A stretch of 53,685 nt of DNA from Rhabdochromatium marinum (GCF_016583795.1 NZ_NRRS01000022.1:1-53685), one strand, 5' to 3'; shown: positions 26,101 through 38,588, counted from the first letter of the stretch. Notes: a model not told the origin generated them from the letters alone. Program-made: numbers and translations.

Positions 26101-29100
26101 ATGCGCCTGCTCGAACTGCATCTGCAAGCCTTCGGCCCCTTCACCGACTGTCGGCTTGACCTCAGCGCCGGCCAATCGGGCCTGCACATTCTCCACGGCC
26201 CCAATGAAGCCGGCAAAAGCTCCGCCTTGCGTGCCCTGCATGCATTGCTGTTCGGCTTCCCGGCCCGCACGCGCGATAACTTCCTGCATGGGTCGCGCGA
26301 TCTGCGCGTCGGCGCCCGGCTGCGCAGCCAGAACGGACAGGAATTGCACTGCTACCGGCACAAGGGCAACAAAAACACCCTGCTCTCGGCCGAGCAACAA
26401 AGCCTTCCGGAAGAACAGCTCAGCCGTATGCTTGGTGGCGTGGATGCCGAGCTGTTCCAGCGTCTGTTTGGCATCGACCACCACACCCTGGTCAGCGGCG
26501 GCGAGAAACTGCTCGCCGAACAGGGCACCGCCGCCGATGCCCTGTTCGGGGCCGATCTAGGGAAACTAAATTTGCGCGAGGTGGCCGCAACCCTCGCCAG
26601 TGAAGCCGATGCGATCTTTCGCCCCCAGGCCACCAAGCCGCTGCTGAATCAGGAACTGGTCCGCTACCGCGAACTTGAACGCAGCTTCAAACAGGCCGAC
26701 CTCAGCCCGCGCGAGTGGCATCAGGCCGCCCAGGCACTGACCGAGGCCGAACAGGCGCTGCGCGACATCCAGCAGAGCATCTTGACCGCCGAAACCCGCC
26801 GCCGCCAGCTGGAGCGGGTGCGCCGCACTCAGCCCAATCTGGCGCGTCTCCAAGAACTCGACGTGCAACTCGATGCCCTTGGTCCGCTCCCGACCCTGCC
26901 GGAAGACTTCAGCGCCCGACGCCAGCAGAGCGAGCGCCAGCTCCACCAGGCCAATAGCGCCCAGGCCAGCGCGGCTGCCCGCCTGGCGGGACTTCAACAG
27001 CAGGTCGCCGCCCTGCCCGTCCAACATGCGCTCCTGAGCGAAGCCGAGGCCATTGACAGTCTGAGCGAAGCCCTCGGCAGCTACCGCAAGGCAGCGCAAG
27101 ACCGCTCCAGCCTGGTCACGCAGCACGACACCCTGGGCGCACAGATCAGTCGCGTCCTGGCCGTCGCCCGCCCCGGCCAATCCCCGGATGAGGTTGAGTC
27201 ACTGCGCCCCCTGCTGGCCTTGCAGCGCAGCACCCAGACCCTCGCCGTCGAGGGCGCACAGCTGCAAGCCACCACCAGTCAGGCGCACAAGTCGCTGCGC
27301 AAACTCGACCACCAGCTCAACCAACGCCAGGCACGCCTAGACGCCTGCCCGGCTCCGCCCGCAACCGCTGCTCTGGAAGACGTCATCACCGCCGCCCGCC
27401 ACGCCGACAACTTGGACGCTCTGATCGACGACAGCCAGGCCGAGCTGACCCACAGCACCGAACAAGCCGAGCGCGCCCTGGCCGCCGCCGGGCTCTGGCC
27501 GGCTGACCTGCCCGCGCTGTGCCGCGCCGCCCTGCCCAGCGAAACCCAGATCGCCGAGATGATCGAGCGCGAGCAGACCCTGGCACAGGCCGCCGAGCGC
27601 ATCGCCAGCGCCATCCGTGATAATCAGACCGAGCAGGCGCGTACCCGCGAGCGTTTGCAAGCCCTGCAGCGCGCCGACAAAATCCCCACCGAAGCCCAAC
27701 TGCTCGAAGCGCGCGACCAGCGCGAACAGCTGTGGCAGCACATCAAGGCGCGGTGTTGTGCCGCCACTCCGCCCGCCCCTGAGGACAACGACCCATCGCT
27801 GCCTGAGCGCTTCGAATCACAACAAAGCGCAGCCGACCACCTCGCCGACCGCCTGCGCCGCGAAGCCGAGCAGGTGCATGAACAGGCCGCTGCCCAAACA
27901 AGTCTGGAGCAAGCCCAGAAACAAGCCACAGCTCTGGAGCAACAGGCGCGTGAGCAGGAAGCTGCATCCGCAGCTCTGAACCAAGCCTGGCAGGCCCTGT
28001 GGGCGCCACTGGGTATCGAACCACACTCCCCGAGGGCCATGCGCGACTGGCGCGCCCAGGTGCGCCCGTTGATCGAGCAAGCTGAACAACGCAGCCGCCT
28101 GGCACACCGCATCCAGGGACTTGAGCAGGAACGCAGCCGTCAACTCCAAGCCCTCAATGACGCCTGGCCCCCGCCCGACGCCACGCCCTCAACCCGGCTG
28201 GCACCACAGCTGCAACAGGCCGAGCGCGAACTCGCGCAGCGTCTCAAACAAGCGCAGGAGCGAGCCAGCCTGGCAGCCGCCTGCACCGAACTGCGCGCCC
28301 GCCAACAGGAACTCCAGGCGGAAACCACCGTCGCCGCGAACCAGCTCCAGGATTGGCAGCTGCGTTGGCAAAACCGCCTAGCGGAGCTGGGACTGCCCGC
28401 TAATCGCGACGCCGTCGCCGTCGCCGAGGATTTCGAGCGCCTGGCCCAGATGTTCACCCTGATCGACCAGCAACTGACGCTGGGCGCCCGCATTCATGGC
28501 ATTGATGCTGATGCCCAGGCCTTCACCGAGCGCGCCCGCGCGCAGCTCGCACGCCTGACCCCTGATCTGCACGATACCGAGCTGGAACCCGCACTGGGCG
28601 CATTGCGCCAGCGCCTCGCGCGTGAACGCGAAACGCACAGCCGCCGCGCCGAACTCATCAGCCAATGCCAGCAGGCGGAACAGGAACTTGCCAGTATTAC
28701 GGCCACGCAGGCCGGCGCCCAGGCCGCCCTGGACGAACTCTGTCGTCTCGCCGGCGCACCCGCACCCGAGGCACTCGCCGAGCTCGAAACCCGCATCCAG
28801 CACCAGCAACACGGCCAACGCGAACGGGCCGCCATCATCGCCGAGCTGCGCACCGCTGGCGATGGCCGCCCCCTGGATGAACTCAACGCCGAGGCCCAGA
28901 CACTCGATGCCGATGTCCTCAGCGCCGAGTTGCAGGCCCTGGAACAGCAGCTGCAATTGGAACTGCGCCCGCGCGAGCATGCCGCCATTGAGCGCAAGCT
29001 CAACGCCCAGCAAGCCCTGGAGGCCATGGACGGCAGCGCGCTAGCCGCCGAACGCGCCGAGGAACTGGCCCAATCGCGCGCTCGGCTGCAACGGCTCAGT

Positions 29101-29625
29101 CAGCAATGGATTCAGTTGCGCTTTGCCGCGCGCCTGCTTACCGAGGCCAAGGAGCGCTTTGCCGAACAGCATTGCGACCCGTTGCTGCCGCGCATCGCCC
29201 ATTACTTCGCACAACTAACCCAAGATGCCTTTGGCGGGGTGGAAATTGACTTTGACCAGGGCGAACACCCGGTGCTGCTCGCGCGCCGTGCCAGCGGTCA
29301 GCGTTTGGGTGTGGAAGCACTCAGTACCGGCACCCGCGATCAACTCTACCTGGCATTGCGCTTGGCCACCCTCGAACAACGCGCCGCCCGGACCGAGCCA
29401 CTGCCGCTGATCGTCGATGATATTTTGGTGCAGTTCGACGATCAGCGCTCCCGCGCCACCCTGGCCACCCTGGCCGAGTTTTCGCATCACACTCAGGTGT
29501 TGCTGATGACTCACCACCGCTATGTCATCGAGCAGGCCCGGGCGCTGCAAGCCAGTCCCCCGGATGATGGCTCCGCAACTGTCACCGCGAAAGAACCCGC
29601 CATTTTTGTACATGCGATGGACTGA
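26101..29625 (+). CDS. yhaN: YhaN/SbcC-like SMC-type ATPase
   Basis: 1174 residues from the ATG at 26101 (an in-frame extension back to 25993 would overlap yhaO and is rejected). Walker A is GPNEAGKSS (33-41). A Gln/Ala/Glu-rich coiled coil spans most of 200-1050. The signature motif is ALSTGTRDQLYLALRLA and Walker B is PLIVDDILVQFDD near the C-terminus, followed by LLMTHHRY. There is no clear zinc hook (CxxC) at mid-coil, in keeping with YhaN rather than Rad50/SbcC. It works with the upstream phosphoesterase in DNA end processing. Confidence 0.9.
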   Translation: MRLLELHLQAFGPFTDCRLDLSAGQSGLHILHGPNEAGKSSALRALHALLFGFPARTRDNFLHGSRDLRVGARLRSQNGQELHCYRHKGNKNTLLSAEQQSLPEEQLSRMLGGVDAELFQRLFGIDHHTLVSGGEKLLAEQGTAADALFGADLGKLNLREVAATLASEADAIFRPQATKPLLNQELVRYRELERSFKQADLSPREWHQAAQALTEAEQALRDIQQSILTAETRRRQLERVRRTQPNLARLQELDVQLDALGPLPTLPEDFSARRQQSERQLHQANSAQASAAARLAGLQQQVAALPVQHALLSEAEAIDSLSEALGSYRKAAQDRSSLVTQHDTLGAQISRVLAVARPGQSPDEVESLRPLLALQRSTQTLAVEGAQLQATTSQAHKSLRKLDHQLNQRQARLDACPAPPATAALEDVITAARHADNLDALIDDSQAELTHSTEQAERALAAAGLWPADLPALCRAALPSETQIAEMIEREQTLAQAAERIASAIRDNQTEQARTRERLQALQRADKIPTEAQLLEARDQREQLWQHIKARCCAATPPAPEDNDPSLPERFESQQSAADHLADRLRREAEQVHEQAAAQTSLEQAQKQATALEQQAREQEAASAALNQAWQALWAPLGIEPHSPRAMRDWRAQVRPLIEQAEQRSRLAHRIQGLEQERSRQLQALNDAWPPPDATPSTRLAPQLQQAERELAQRLKQAQERASLAAACTELRARQQELQAETTVAANQLQDWQLRWQNRLAELGLPANRDAVAVAEDFERLAQMFTLIDQQLTLGARIHGIDADAQAFTERARAQLARLTPDLHDTELEPALGALRQRLARERETHSRRAELISQCQQAEQELASITATQAGAQAALDELCRLAGAPAPEALAELETRIQHQQHGQRERAAIIAELRTAGDGRPLDELNAEAQTLDADVLSAELQALEQQLQLELRPREHAAIERKLNAQQALEAMDGSALAAERAEELAQSRARLQRLSQQWIQLRFAARLLTEAKERFAEQHCDPLLPRIAHYFAQLTQDAFGGVEIDFDQGEHPVLLARRASGQRLGVEALSTGTRDQLYLALRLATLEQRAARTEPLPLIVDDILVQFDDQRSRATLATLAEFSHHTQVLLMTHHRYVIEQARALQASPPDDGSATVTAKEPAIFVHAMD

Positions 29626-29755
29626 CAGGGTGCCTGGCGACTGCGAATCGCGACTCGGCAGAAAGCCGCTTGACGATTCCCGGGGTTGCGCCTAGCCTTT
29701 CGACAAAGTTTATGTGGTTTCCGCCCCGATCCCCCCTTTTGAGGAAGCGTCCGCC

Positions 29756-31492
29756 GTGTCAAAATTCAGTAGCGTCGGCTTTCGTATTTTGGCCGCCACC
29801 GCAGCCATCCTGGTGCTCATTGCGGCCATCACTCTGGTGCTCTATGCCAGGGATGAATTCAAGCAAACAGTCGCCAGTGAGGTGCATGCCGCGCGCAATT
29901 TGCTGCTGCTGACCGAATCTGTGCGCGAAAATATGGACGAAAAGTGGCGCCTTGGCCTATTTTCGGCCGAGAAGCTGCGCAATTTCACCGGTTCCGATGA
30001 AGAGCGCTGGGACAAAATCGCCGCCACTGTGCCAGTCATTTCCGCCTGGGAAGCGGCTAAAAGCAAAGCGGCGGAAGGCGGTTATGAATTCCGCACCCCA
30101 CGCAAGGGCGCGCGCAACTCCGACAACGAACCCGACGCCGTCGAGGCCAAAGCCCTGGCCTACCTGCGCGACACTCCGGATGCCGAAGAGCATGTGGTGG
30201 TGGATAAGGAACAGGATGCGGTGCGTTACTTTCGCCCGGTCTATCTGAGCCACATGTGTCTTGACTGTCACGGTAACCCGGAGCGCAGCGAGCAACTCTG
30301 GGGACGTTCAGACGGCAAAGACATCACCGGCTATCGCATGGAGGGCAAGCGTGTCGGCGACATGCACGGCGCCTTTGAGATTATTCGCCCCCTGTCCGAT
30401 GCACGCGCAGAAACCCGCAACAAGATTTTCCTGCTGGTGATCATGGTGATTGTGGCCGGCAGCGGCGTGATCGGCCTGATCGGCTGGCTGAGCTGGCGCA
30501 TGGTGTCGCGTCCCATCGATACCGCCGTGGATGCACTGGTCGATGCCCAGAAAAGCGGTGATCTCAGTTTCCGCCTGCCGATGCAGAACAACCGCGAAAT
30601 GGGGCGGCTCTCGGAAAGCTTTAATGCCTTCATTGCCCGCATCCAGTCGCTGGTGAGCGAAGTGGCCCAGTCCGCCGAACAGGTCGATATCGCCGCCCGT
30701 GAGGTCGGCCAGATCACCAACGAGACCCATGCCGGCGTACAACAACAGCAGTCGGAGACCGACCAGGTCGCCACCGCTATGAACCAGATGACCGCCACGG
30801 TGGAGGAAGTGGCGCGCAATGCTGCCGCTGCCGCCGAGTCGGCACGCAATGCCGATAACGAGTCAAGCCATGGCAAGCTCATCGTGCAGCAGGCCATGGT
30901 CGAAATCGAAAAGCTTGCCAGCGACATCGAGCAAGCCTCGCAGATTATCTCCCGGCTGGAAAACGACGCCGAACAAATCGGTGCCGTAGTCGATGTTATC
31001 AATGGCGTGGCGGAGCAGACCAATCTGCTCGCGCTCAATGCCGCCATTGAGGCCGCACGCGCCGGTGAGCAGGGGCGAGGTTTTGCTGTGGTGGCCGATG
31101 AGGTGCGCAGCCTCGCCAGTCGCACGCAAAGCTCGACTGGCGAAATCCAGCAGATGATTCAACGCCTGCAAGCCGCCGCCAAGGAGGCCGTCACCGCGAT
31201 GGGGGATGGTCAGACCCAGGCCCAGGAATCGGTCACCAAGGCGGTCGAAGCCGGCGCTGGGTTAGATTCCATCACCAATGCCGTCAGCACCATCACCGAG
31301 ATGAATCAGCAGATCGCCAGCGCCTCGGAAGAGCAATCCGCCGTGGCCGAGGAGATCAACCGCAACATTGTCAACATCAGCCAGGTGGCAGATCGAACCT
31401 CCATGGGCGCCGAGCGGATGTCCGAATCTACCGAGCGCCTCAAGCATCTGGCGCAAACGCTGCGCGACCAGTTGCAACAATTCCGACTGTAA
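29756..31492 (+). CDS. Methyl-accepting chemotaxis protein with c-type haem sensor domain
   Basis: 578 residues. The GTG at 29756 is chosen because GAGGA lies at 29741-29745; an earlier GTG at 29714 has no such site. The N-terminal membrane helix (about 10-32) is followed by a periplasmic DUF3365/Tll0287-like domain with a single haem-c motif, Cys168-Leu-Asp-Cys171-His172. A second helix (about 223-247), HAMP and a cytoplasmic signalling domain follow, with the hairpin tip [32 protein letters not shown]. Haem receptors of this kind (Desulfovibrio DcrA type) sense redox potential or oxygen. It would steer swimming toward suitable redox conditions. No che genes are nearby. Confidence 0.93.
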   Translation: MSKFSSVGFRILAATAAILVLIAAITLVLYARDEFKQTVASEVHAARNLLLLTESVRENMDEKWRLGLFSAEKLRNFTGSDEERWDKIAATVPVISAWEAAKSKAAEGGYEFRTPRKGARNSDNEPDAVEAKALAYLRDTPDAEEHVVVDKEQDAVRYFRPVYLSHMCLDCHGNPERSEQLWGRSDGKDITGYRMEGKRVGDMHGAFEIIRPLSDARAETRNKIFLLVIMVIVAGSGVIGLIGWLSWRMVSRPIDTAVDALVDAQKSGDLSFRLPMQNNREMGRLSESFNAFIARIQSLVSEVAQSAEQVDIAAREVGQITNETHAGVQQQQSETDQVATAMNQMTATVEEVARNAAAAAESARNADNESSHGKLIVQQAMVEIEKLASDIEQASQIISRLENDAEQIGAVVDVINGVAEQTNLLALNAAIEAARAGEQGRGFAVVADEVRSLASRTQSSTGEIQQMIQRLQAAAKEAVTAMGDGQTQAQESVTKAVEAGAGLDSITNAVSTITEMNQQIASASEEQSAVAEEINRNIVNISQVADRTSMGAERMSESTERLKHLAQTLRDQLQQFRL

Positions 31493-31499
31493 TCCTGTT

Positions 31500-33656
31500 T
31501 CAGCGCCCTGATTGGCGCTTGGTTCGCGCCGCCCTTCGGCGCCCTTGCCCCGGCACCGCGCGCGACGCGGCTGCCACGCCGGCGGTCCCAGGTGGCTGAA
31601 AGCTCGGGATCAGGTGGCGCTTGCCGTTGCCGATCAGGTCGGCGCGGCCCATGCGGGTCAGGGCTTCGCGCAACAGAGGCCAGTTCTCGGGGTCGTGATA
31701 GCGCAGAAAAGCCTTGTGCAGACGCCGCTGGCGCTGACCGCGCACCACCAGCACCCGCTCGGAGTCCGGGGTGATGCGTTTGAGCGGATTGCGCTCGCTG
31801 TGATACATGGCGGTGGCGATGGACAGGGGCGTGGGCAGAAAGGATTGCACCTGATCCAGGCGAAAGTTGTTGCGCTTCAGCCACAGGGCGAGCTTGAGCA
31901 TGTCTTCATCGCTGGTACCAGGATGGGCGGCGATAAAATACGGGATTAAATACTGCTCCTTGCCAGCTTCGCGCGAGTAGCGCTCAAACAACTCGCGAAA
32001 GCGCTCGAAACTGCCGATGCCGGGTTTGAGCATTTTGCTCAACGGCCCTGGTTCGGTATGTTCGGGGGCGATTTTCAGATAGCCACCGACATGGTGCGTC
32101 ACCAGCTCCCGCACATAGGTCGGTGAACGCACAGCGAGATCGTAGCGCAGGCCGGAGGCGATCAGGATGCGTTTGATGCCTGGCACCGCGCGCGCCTTGC
32201 GATAGAGCCCGACCAGCGGGCCGTGATCAGCATTGAGATTGTTGCAAAGATCCGGATGCACGCAGGACAGGCGCCGACAGGCAGCGGCAATGACCGGGCT
32301 GCGACAGGACATGCGCCACATGTTGGCCGTCGGTCCGCCAAGATCGGAGATGGCACCCTTAAATTCCGGCGCGCGGTCGCGAATATCCTCGAGTTCGCGC
32401 AGGATGGACTCCTGCGAGCGACTCTGGATCACCCGCCCTTCATGCTCGGTGATGGAACAGAAGGTGCAGCCGCCAAAGCAGCCGCGCATGATGTTGACCG
32501 AGAAGCGGATCATCTCCCAGGCCGGGATGCGCGCAGCGCCGTAGCTCGAATGTGGCCGACGCGCGAAGGGCAGCTCATAGAGCCGGTCCAGCTCGTCCGT
32601 TCTCAGCGGCACCGGCGGCGGATTGAGCCACAGCTCGCGGTCACCATGCGCCTGCACCAACGCCCGGGCATTACCGGGATTGGTCTCCAGATGAAACACC
32701 CGCGCCGCCTGGGCATAGAGCACCGGATCAGCGCGCACCTGCTCATAGGATGGCAACCGAACCAGGGTACGCTCACGGGAGACGCGCAGTGCCACCCTCG
32801 CTGACGGAACTGCTTGGCCTGATCCTAATCCTGACTCTGCTTCCAATCCCGAACCCGCGTCTGTCTTGCCGCGACAAATGGGTTCATCGCGATACGGATT
32901 GGGATGCGGGTCGATGCGCTTGGAGCTGTCGAGCGTGCTGGCATCCATGCAGATCCAGTCGGACGGCAGTTCGCGACGCATGAATGCCGTTCCGCGCAAA
33001 TCGCGAATGTGCTCAATGGGTTCGCCACGCGCCAGGCGATGCGCCAGCGCGACCAGGGCGCGTTCGGCATTGCCATACAGCAACAGATCAGCCTTGGCAT
33101 CGACCAACACACTGCGCCGGACTTTTTCTGACCAGTAATCATAATGCGCCACCCGGCGCAGACTGGCTTCGATACCGCCGAGCACAATGGGCACATCCTT
33201 GTAGGCCTCGCGCGCGCGCTGGGCATAGACGGTTAGGGCGCGATCCGGGCGGTGATCAGGCTTGGCATCCGGGGTATAGGCATCGTCAGAGCGCTTGCGC
33301 CGATCCGCCGTATAGCGATTGACCATGGAGTCCATGTTGCCGGCGGTGATACCGAAGAACAGCTCCGGGCGTCCGAGGCGGCTGAAATCCGCCACGCTGG
33401 TCCAGTCCGGCTGGGCGATGATGCCGACGCGAAAGCCCTGGGCTTCGAGCAGACGGCCAATGATGGCCATGCCAAAGCTGGGATGATCAACATAGGCGTC
33501 GCCACAGACCAGGATCACATCGCAGGCATCCCAGCCGAGCAGTTCCATCTCGGCACGCGACATCGGCAGCTCGGGCGCAGTACCAAATTTATGTGCCCAG
33601 TGTTTACGATAAGAGAAAATATCCGGCGCTTCGGTCATGGCAAGAATCGCGGGCAT
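31500..33656 (-). CDS. ygiQ: YgiQ-family radical SAM protein
   Basis: 718 residues from the start [14 protein letters not shown]. The reading frame continues further upstream, but that part overlaps the divergent lipoprotein gene and is low-complexity. The N-terminal region is family-typical ([40 protein letters not shown]). The radical SAM cluster motif is CFGGCTFC in [19 protein letters not shown]. The role of YgiQ proteins is not established. Its end is convergent with the chemoreceptor gene. Confidence 0.93.
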   Translation of the reverse strand: MPAILAMTEAPDIFSYRKHWAHKFGTAPELPMSRAEMELLGWDACDVILVCGDAYVDHPSFGMAIIGRLLEAQGFRVGIIAQPDWTSVADFSRLGRPELFFGITAGNMDSMVNRYTADRRKRSDDAYTPDAKPDHRPDRALTVYAQRAREAYKDVPIVLGGIEASLRRVAHYDYWSEKVRRSVLVDAKADLLLYGNAERALVALAHRLARGEPIEHIRDLRGTAFMRRELPSDWICMDASTLDSSKRIDPHPNPYRDEPICRGKTDAGSGLEAESGLGSGQAVPSARVALRVSRERTLVRLPSYEQVRADPVLYAQAARVFHLETNPGNARALVQAHGDRELWLNPPPVPLRTDELDRLYELPFARRPHSSYGAARIPAWEMIRFSVNIMRGCFGGCTFCSITEHEGRVIQSRSQESILRELEDIRDRAPEFKGAISDLGGPTANMWRMSCRSPVIAAACRRLSCVHPDLCNNLNADHGPLVGLYRKARAVPGIKRILIASGLRYDLAVRSPTYVRELVTHHVGGYLKIAPEHTEPGPLSKMLKPGIGSFERFRELFERYSREAGKEQYLIPYFIAAHPGTSDEDMLKLALWLKRNNFRLDQVQSFLPTPLSIATAMYHSERNPLKRITPDSERVLVVRGQRQRRLHKAFLRYHDPENWPLLREALTRMGRADLIGNGKRHLIPSFQPPGTAGVAAASRAVPGQGRRRAARTKRQSGR

Positions 33657-33723
33657 TGGCGGCAACGATCGTTTAGCATACCTTGGTTTATTCGTTTCGC
33701 TCTGAAGATTATGAGGTTCCCCG

Positions 33724-35169
33724 ATGCGACATGCAGGTTGCGCGCTTTCCCTCTCCCATTCCGCGCTCACGGCGCTCCATCCGCGCCAACCGGCCTCCCC
33801 GATCCTCCAATGGCGTCTGCTGCCGGCGGCGCTGCTGCTTGGCTTGGCGCTTGGTGGTTGTAGCAACTCGGCGCCTCCGGCGGCACCGGCTGCGCCACCC
33901 TCGGTGGTGGCGGAACCGGCCAAGATGGCGCTGGTCGAGGATCAGGCCAACTTTGTTGGCCGGGTGGATGCGATCAATAAGGTAGAACTGCGCGCGCGGG
34001 TCGAGGGCTTTCTTAAGGAACGTCGCTTCAAGGAAGGCGATCGGGTCAAAAAAGATCAGGTGTTGTTCCTGATTGAACCGGATCAGTACGAAGCCGAGGT
34101 CGAGCAACGCCTGGCCGATGTCGCCTCCGCTAAAGCCAGCGAGCTGAACGCCAGCGCCCAGCTCAAGCGCGGTCAGGAGCTGTTGCAAAGCAAAAATATC
34201 GCCCAGTCCAAGGTCGATGAACTCCAGGCCGCCGAGTCAGTTGCCCAGGCCAGCATTGCCCAAGCCCAGGCCGCGCTGAACGCCGCCGAACTGAATCTGA
34301 GCTATACCGAAATCATCGCGCCAGTGGCCGGGCGCATCGGCTTGGCCAATTTTACCGTTGGCAACCTGGTCGGTCCCGCTTCAGGCACTCTGGCAACCCT
34401 GGTCAGCCAGGATCCGATCTATGTGAAGTTTCCAGTCACGCAACGCGAACTGCTCCAAGCCCGACGCGAAATCGAAAATCGCGGAGGTAATGCCAAGAAT
34501 GTGAAGGTGATGGTTGAACTGCCCGATGGCACTCAATACGACCACACCGGTCAGCTGGATTTTGTCGATGTCACCACTGATGAGACCACCGACTCCATCA
34601 CGCTGCGCGCCGAGATCGCCAACCCCAATGCGCTGTTGGTCGATGGCCAGTTTGTCAATCTCAAGCTGGCACTGGGCGATCCGGAGGAGTCAGTGGTGGT
34701 GCCGCAGGCGGCGCTCCAGGTCGATCAGCAGGGGATTTACATCTTTGTCGTCGATCAGGACAACAAGGCGCAAGTGCGTCGCATCCAGACCGGCCCAGCC
34801 AAGGGCGCTGAAATTGCTGTGACCAAGGGACTCAAAGAGGGCGAGCTGGTGATTGTGCAGGGCATCCAGAAGGTACGCTCTGGTCAGCCGGTTAAGGCCA
34901 GCCCGCCACAGCAACCAGATGACAGCAGTGCGGCCAACTCCGGTCAGGATTCAGCCGATCCGCATGCGGACGCGGACGCGGACGCTGACCAAAAGACTCA
35001 ACAGCCAGCGGATCAGGACTCCGATGCTGCCAAGGCATCCAAGCCAGCGGCAGCGGCGAAACCGGATGCGGATGATGAAACACAGAAGCAAGACGCCACC
35101 AGCGACTCGGATGATGCTTCTACCGGCCAGACCGAAGCCGAACAGCAGAGCGAGGCCAACGCCCTATGA
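33724..35169 (+). CDS. RND efflux pump periplasmic adaptor (lipoprotein)
   Basis: 481 residues of the AcrA/MexA family. A long basic leader ends in a lipobox LALGGC (Cys46), so the protein is anchored to the inner membrane. A lipoyl/barrel-sandwich domain ([24 protein letters not shown]), a helical hairpin (about 120-195) and a beta-barrel follow. The last 85 or so residues form an unusual Asp/Ala/Gln/Lys-rich acidic tail with a DADADAD run, not normal for the family. The stop overlaps the permease ATG by four bases (ATGA). No TolC-like gene is in the window. Confidence 0.93.
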   Translation: MRHAGCALSLSHSALTALHPRQPASPILQWRLLPAALLLGLALGGCSNSAPPAAPAAPPSVVAEPAKMALVEDQANFVGRVDAINKVELRARVEGFLKERRFKEGDRVKKDQVLFLIEPDQYEAEVEQRLADVASAKASELNASAQLKRGQELLQSKNIAQSKVDELQAAESVAQASIAQAQAALNAAELNLSYTEIIAPVAGRIGLANFTVGNLVGPASGTLATLVSQDPIYVKFPVTQRELLQARREIENRGGNAKNVKVMVELPDGTQYDHTGQLDFVDVTTDETTDSITLRAEIANPNALLVDGQFVNLKLALGDPEESVVVPQAALQVDQQGIYIFVVDQDNKAQVRRIQTGPAKGAEIAVTKGLKEGELVIVQGIQKVRSGQPVKASPPQQPDDSSAANSGQDSADPHADADADADQKTQQPADQDSDAAKASKPAAAAKPDADDETQKQDATSDSDDASTGQTEAEQQSEANAL

Positions 35170-38100
35170 TTTCCGACGTCTTCATTGACCGGCCGCGGCT
35201 GTCGCTGGTCATTTCAATTGTGGTGGCCCTAGCCGGTCTGATTGCCATCACCCGTATTCCGGTTGCACAGTTCCCGGATATCGTCCCGCCGCAGGTGTCC
35301 GTCGCCGCCTCTTACCCCGGCGCCAATTCCTCAGTGGTCGAATCCTCGGTCGCCCAGCCAATCGAATCCCAGGTCAATGGCGTCGACAACATGCTCTACA
35401 TGCAGTCGACCAGCGCCAATGACGGCAGCTATCAGCTCAATGTCACTTTCGCACTCGGTACCAACCCAGACATTAACACCGTCAATACGCAAAACCGGGT
35501 TAATCTCGCCGAGCCGCAACTGCCACAGGAAGTCGTCCGCCAAGGCATCACGGTCAAGAAAAAATCGACCGCGATGCTCCAGGTGATTTCACTGTATTCA
35601 CCGAAGGAGTCCTATGACGCCCTCTTTCTGAGCAACTACGCCACCATTAACCTGATGGACACTCTGGCGCGGGTGCCAGGTGTGGGTGAGGTCAGTCAGT
35701 TTGGCCCGCTCAATTACAGCATGCGCATCTGGCTAGATGTAGACCGCATGACTGCACTGTCGCTGTCGCCGCAGGATGTGATCAATGCCATCCAAGCGCA
35801 AAATGTGCAGGCGGCAGTGGGCACCATCGGCTCCCAGCCGATGACGGCCGATCAGCAGTTTCAGATCAATCTGCAAACCCAGGGCCGGCTGACTGATGCC
35901 AGCGAATTCGAGCAGATCGTGGTGCGCGCCAATCCGGATGGTTCCAATGTGCTGCTTAAGGACATCGGCACCATCGAACTCGGCTCTCAGCAGTCGGACG
36001 TAGTCACTCAGCTCGACGGTCAGGACACCGCCGGCATTGCCATCTACCTGGCTCCGGGCGCCAATGCTGTGTCAGTGGCCAAGGGCATCGAAGCGGCCAT
36101 GAACAAGCTTTCCGAGCGGTTTCCGGACGACCTGGATTACCTTTACGTTTACGATACCACCGACTTTGTTGAATCCAGCCTCCAGGATGTCATCCATACC
36201 CTGTTCGAAGCCTTTGTGCTGGTCATTCTGGTGGTGTTTATCTTTCTTGGCAGTTGGCGCGCCACCCTGGTGCCGCTGGTGGCGGTACCGGTCGCCCTGG
36301 TTGGCACCTTCGCCTTCCTGCTGATGATCGGTTTCTCGGCCAATACCATCTCCTTGCTGGCGGTGGTGCTGGCCATCGGCATCGTAGTGGATGATGCCAT
36401 CGTGGTGGTCGAAAACGTCGAGCGCATCATGGAAGAGGATGATCTCGACCCGCGTGCGGCAGCCAAGAAGGCCATGGGTCAGATCACCGGGCCCATCATC
36501 GCCACCACGCTGGTGCTGCTGTCGGTTTTCGTGCCCGTAGCCTTCATTCCCGGCATCACCGGGCAACTGTTCCAGCAGTTCGCGGCGGTGGTGACCTTCT
36601 CCATGCTGATTTCGATGGTTAACGCTCTCACCCTGTCCCCCGCCTTGTGCGCGGTGTTGCTCAAGCCGGCTCAACACCGCAAGGGCGGCATCATGGCGCG
36701 ACTCATGCGGGCCATTGATGGCGTGCGCGACGGCTATTCATCCGTCGTGACCCGCCTGGTGCGGGTCGCAACCTTGGTGTTGGTAATGGTCGCCGTTATT
36801 GGCGCCAGCGCCGGCTGGCTGTTTACGCACACGCCCACCGGCTTCCTGCCGGAAGAGGATCAAGGGGCCTTTATGGCCGAGGTGCAACTGCCCGAGGGTG
36901 CCTCGGTCAATCGCACCGTCGCCATCAGCCAGGAAATTCTCAAGATCATGCAAAAGGATCCGGCGGTGGCGCATCTGTTCACCGTGCCAGGCTATAGCAT
37001 CCTGAACAGTGCGGTGCAATCGAACAGCGCGCTGGTCATCGTGCGCCTCAAGCCATTCGATGAGCGCACCTCGCCCGATCTCAGCGCCAATGCCGTCATC
37101 GACCGCATGGCAGAGAAAACCGCCGGCCTCCCCGGCGCGCGCGTCATGCCCTTCAATCTGCCGCCCATTATCGGACTCGGCACGGGGGGTGGTTTTCAGT
37201 ACCAGCTGCAAGATTTGCAGGGGCGCACGCCGCAAGAGCTGGCCGGGGTAATGCGCGCCATGATTGTGGCCGCCAATCAGCAACCCAATCTGGAGCGGGT
37301 ATTCTCGACCTGGACCACCAACACTCCGCAGATATTCCTGCACATCGACCGACAAAAGGCACAGACCCTTGGAGTGGAGATCAGCGACATCTTCCTCGCG
37401 CTGCAATCCACGCTTGGCGGCTATTATGTTAATGATTTCAATAAATTCGGCCGCGTCTGGCAGGTGCAGATCCAGGGAGACCAGCGTGATCGCAAGCGCT
37501 TCGACGACGTCTACCGTATCCATGTGCGCAACAAGCAGGGGCAGATGGTCCCGATCCGCGCCCTGATGACGCCAGAATTGTTGCTGGCCCCGCAAGTGCT
37601 GCAACGCTACAACAACTACCGCAGCGTCAGCATCCAGGGTCAACCGGCGCCCGGCTTCAGCTCAGGTGAGGCGCTGAACGAAATGGCGGACCTCTCGGCC
37701 AAGACCCTGCCACCCGGCTATGCCTACGAATGGACCGGCACCGCCTTTCAGGAGCAAGAAGCCGGCGGCAAGACGCCCATCGTGCTGGGCCTGGCGGTGC
37801 TCTTCGCCTACCTGTTCCTGGTCGGTCTGTATGAGAGCTGGTCCATGCCGGCGGCGGTGCTCATGTCGGTCACCATCGGCCTGCTTGGCGCTACTCTGGC
37901 ACTGTGGATCTCCGGGCTGCCGAACGATCTCTATGCCCAGGTCGGCATCGTGGTGCTGATTGGTCTGGCGAGCAAGAACGCCATTTTGATCGTCGAGTTT
38001 GCCATGGCCGAGCGCAAAGCCGGGCGCAGCATCGAACAGGCCGCCATCAACGGCTCCCATCTGCGCATCCGCGCCGTGCTCATGACCAGCTTCGCCTTCA

Positions 38101-38318
38101 TCCTCGGCCTGATTCCACTGGTCATCGCCTCAGGCGCCGGCGAAGCCAGCCAGCGCGGCGTCGGCACAGCAGTGTTCGGCGGCATGCTGGCCGCCTCCGT
38201 ACTGGGCATCTTCCTGATCCCCATGCTCTATGTGGTCTTCCAGCGCGGACGCGAGTGGTTCCATGGCCTGGGTAAAAAGGATGCAGCTTCCGGAGAAACC
38301 GCAACCGCTACCCAGTGA
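35166..38318 (+). CDS. RND (HAE1/AcrB-type) multidrug efflux permease
   Basis: 1050 residues, 12 membrane helices with two large periplasmic loops. Motifs include the N-terminal [43 protein letters not shown] in helix 4 (the Asp pair of proton relay) and [16 protein letters not shown] in helix 10. It exchanges protons for lipophilic compounds and works with the upstream adaptor. Length and motifs are standard for AcrB/MexB. Confidence 0.95.
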   Translation: MISDVFIDRPRLSLVISIVVALAGLIAITRIPVAQFPDIVPPQVSVAASYPGANSSVVESSVAQPIESQVNGVDNMLYMQSTSANDGSYQLNVTFALGTNPDINTVNTQNRVNLAEPQLPQEVVRQGITVKKKSTAMLQVISLYSPKESYDALFLSNYATINLMDTLARVPGVGEVSQFGPLNYSMRIWLDVDRMTALSLSPQDVINAIQAQNVQAAVGTIGSQPMTADQQFQINLQTQGRLTDASEFEQIVVRANPDGSNVLLKDIGTIELGSQQSDVVTQLDGQDTAGIAIYLAPGANAVSVAKGIEAAMNKLSERFPDDLDYLYVYDTTDFVESSLQDVIHTLFEAFVLVILVVFIFLGSWRATLVPLVAVPVALVGTFAFLLMIGFSANTISLLAVVLAIGIVVDDAIVVVENVERIMEEDDLDPRAAAKKAMGQITGPIIATTLVLLSVFVPVAFIPGITGQLFQQFAAVVTFSMLISMVNALTLSPALCAVLLKPAQHRKGGIMARLMRAIDGVRDGYSSVVTRLVRVATLVLVMVAVIGASAGWLFTHTPTGFLPEEDQGAFMAEVQLPEGASVNRTVAISQEILKIMQKDPAVAHLFTVPGYSILNSAVQSNSALVIVRLKPFDERTSPDLSANAVIDRMAEKTAGLPGARVMPFNLPPIIGLGTGGGFQYQLQDLQGRTPQELAGVMRAMIVAANQQPNLERVFSTWTTNTPQIFLHIDRQKAQTLGVEISDIFLALQSTLGGYYVNDFNKFGRVWQVQIQGDQRDRKRFDDVYRIHVRNKQGQMVPIRALMTPELLLAPQVLQRYNNYRSVSIQGQPAPGFSSGEALNEMADLSAKTLPPGYAYEWTGTAFQEQEAGGKTPIVLGLAVLFAYLFLVGLYESWSMPAAVLMSVTIGLLGATLALWISGLPNDLYAQVGIVVLIGLASKNAILIVEFAMAERKAGRSIEQAAINGSHLRIRAVLMTSFAFILGLIPLVIASGAGEASQRGVGTAVFGGMLAASVLGIFLIPMLYVVFQRGREWFHGLGKKDAASGETATATQ

Positions 38319-38403
38319 GCAACCGCTCACCGCCACCTGCAACCAGACCTTTTCAACTTCAAATGCTGGCGCACCCTCCCGAGTGCGCCGGCTGCACAGC
38401 CGG
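38315..38403 (+). terminator. Candidate hairpins after the RND permease
   Basis: GTGAGC-AACC-GCTCAC overlaps the stop codon at 38315-38330. A second stem, CCGGCT-GCAC-AGCCGG, lies near 38388-38403. Neither is followed by a T-run, so termination here is weakly supported. The rest of 38404-38560 shows no gene. Confidence 0.3.
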
Positions 38404-38562
38404 TCAAACCAGCACAGCCATTTCCCCTGTGCTCAGGGCGTGATCTCGCCACTTGCGTCAATGGTGCCAAGGATGGTGCCAGCGACCGATCCGCTGCCAG
38501 CGATGGGAATACTGACGCCAAATCCCTCCAATAACTACCCTGATTTGCATTGGCGTCACGAT

Positions 38563-38588
38563 CGTTATATCCTTTAAGATATAACGAC
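38563..38588. promoter_or_regulatory. ModE operator upstream of modE
   Basis: A perfect 10-bp inverted repeat, TCGTTATATC and GATATAACGA, separated by CTTTAA. This is the known ModE operator form (CGTTATAT-N-ATATAACG). It lies 28 bp upstream of the modE start codon, indicating autoregulation by molybdate-bound ModE. Confidence 0.85.
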
